A stretch of DNA of 64,000 bases, taken from Rhyacophila brunnea (lineage: Eukaryota > Arthropoda > Insecta > Trichoptera > Rhyacophilidae). The first letter of the stretch is position 1; the number at the start of each line of letters is the position of its first letter. The notes under the pieces were generated by a model. That model did no database searches. It saw nothing but the letters and a program-made list of their open reading frames with translations, and was not told the origin of the DNA. The stretch covers positions 372,001-436,000 of the forward strand of contig JAGYXB010001103.1 of the NCBI GenBank assembly GCA_022495005.1, written 5' to 3'. The translations under genes and the position numbers were made by a program. Shown one piece after another: positions 63,692 to 64,000 of this stretch.

Positions 63692-64000
63692 GTTACTTAA
63701 GTAAGTATAACACTAATTTCTATAGTCGGTATTAGGTACTAAGTAAAATGCACAAATCGCTTTTGTTTATAGCTTTGATAATGGAGAGGCAACCGAAGTA
63801 GCTATCGACTAAATAACCAACATAATATATAGAATTTATAATATAATTTTGTTAATGGATTAGATATATACAAAGATAACGAATAAAATTGACCTTACCG
63901 TATATGAACATAGAATATAGATAATGAAATGACAACGTTCAAAAAACTCTAAAATTTCATCATAATACCTAATTTTAATAACGATTTCCGCAATTTTTGC
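63692..64000. other. No recognised gene
   Basis: GAAGTAGCTATCGACTAAAT at about 63797 echoes the spacer of the inverted repeat at 25316-25463. The rest is AT-rich to the window end. Confidence 0.3.

Overview
This window looks like gene-poor, AT-rich nuclear DNA from an insect or another arthropod. There is no operon structure, no bacterial-type gene and no long open reading frame: the longest uninterrupted frame is about 149 codons and belongs to a broken retrotransposon. The clues to the host are RTE-type and other non-LTR retrotransposon fragments, tRNA-derived SINEs, many short hAT-type and TTAA-target DNA transposons, and small TTAGG-like blocks. The species cannot be named from this sequence alone.

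Almost everything recognisable is mobile DNA. At least twelve hAT-like families, told apart by their terminal inverted repeats (TIRs), are present. Nine copies are still flanked by perfect 8-bp target-site duplications (TSDs), one more has a perfect pair offset by 2 nt, and about nine have 6/8 or 7/8 matches. Only two copies of one family keep transposase coding sequence (55731-56300 and 60252-60909), and both keep only the C-terminal dimerisation end. A third transposase remnant lies at about 43450-43662. Three TTAA-flanked (piggyBac-type) short elements, a 257-bp MITE in three full copies of identical length, two nearly identical 307-bp palindromes, and several other dispersed repeat families fill much of the rest. 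Retroelements are 5'-truncated RTE-like LINEs with (AAG)n or (TGA)n ends and clear 8-11 bp TSDs, older LINE pieces (7180-7541, 22996-23163, 24187-24947, 42820-42935, 46010-46147), and two tRNA-derived SINE families.

Layout. 1-750: a decayed coding sequence of unknown origin. 754-5000: dispersed repeat, a 1079-bp hAT element, then an RTE insert whose TSD was reused by a hAT element. 5501-6889: a large inverted repeat. 7180-8410: LINE remnants. 9963-16383: dense nested DNA transposons. 16750-22617: hAT, RTE, palindromes and MITEs. 22996-27700: LINE and SINE cluster. 28228-33837: nested MITEs and an RTE insert. 34391-45900: SINE tails, hAT, TTAA elements and a tandem duplication. 46233-48270: the most gene-like stretch, with a candidate terminal exon at 46590-46745 and a GC-rich island at 47930-48268. 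48870-64000: more hAT, SINE, MITE and LINE insertions.

I found no coherent set of host genes acting together and no convincing new multi-gene system. The most notable structures are the twin long palindromes, the flanked inverted repeat, the dimeric tRNA-like SINE, insertion sites that can be proven from empty paralogous copies inside the same window, and the few unexplained coding-like pieces.
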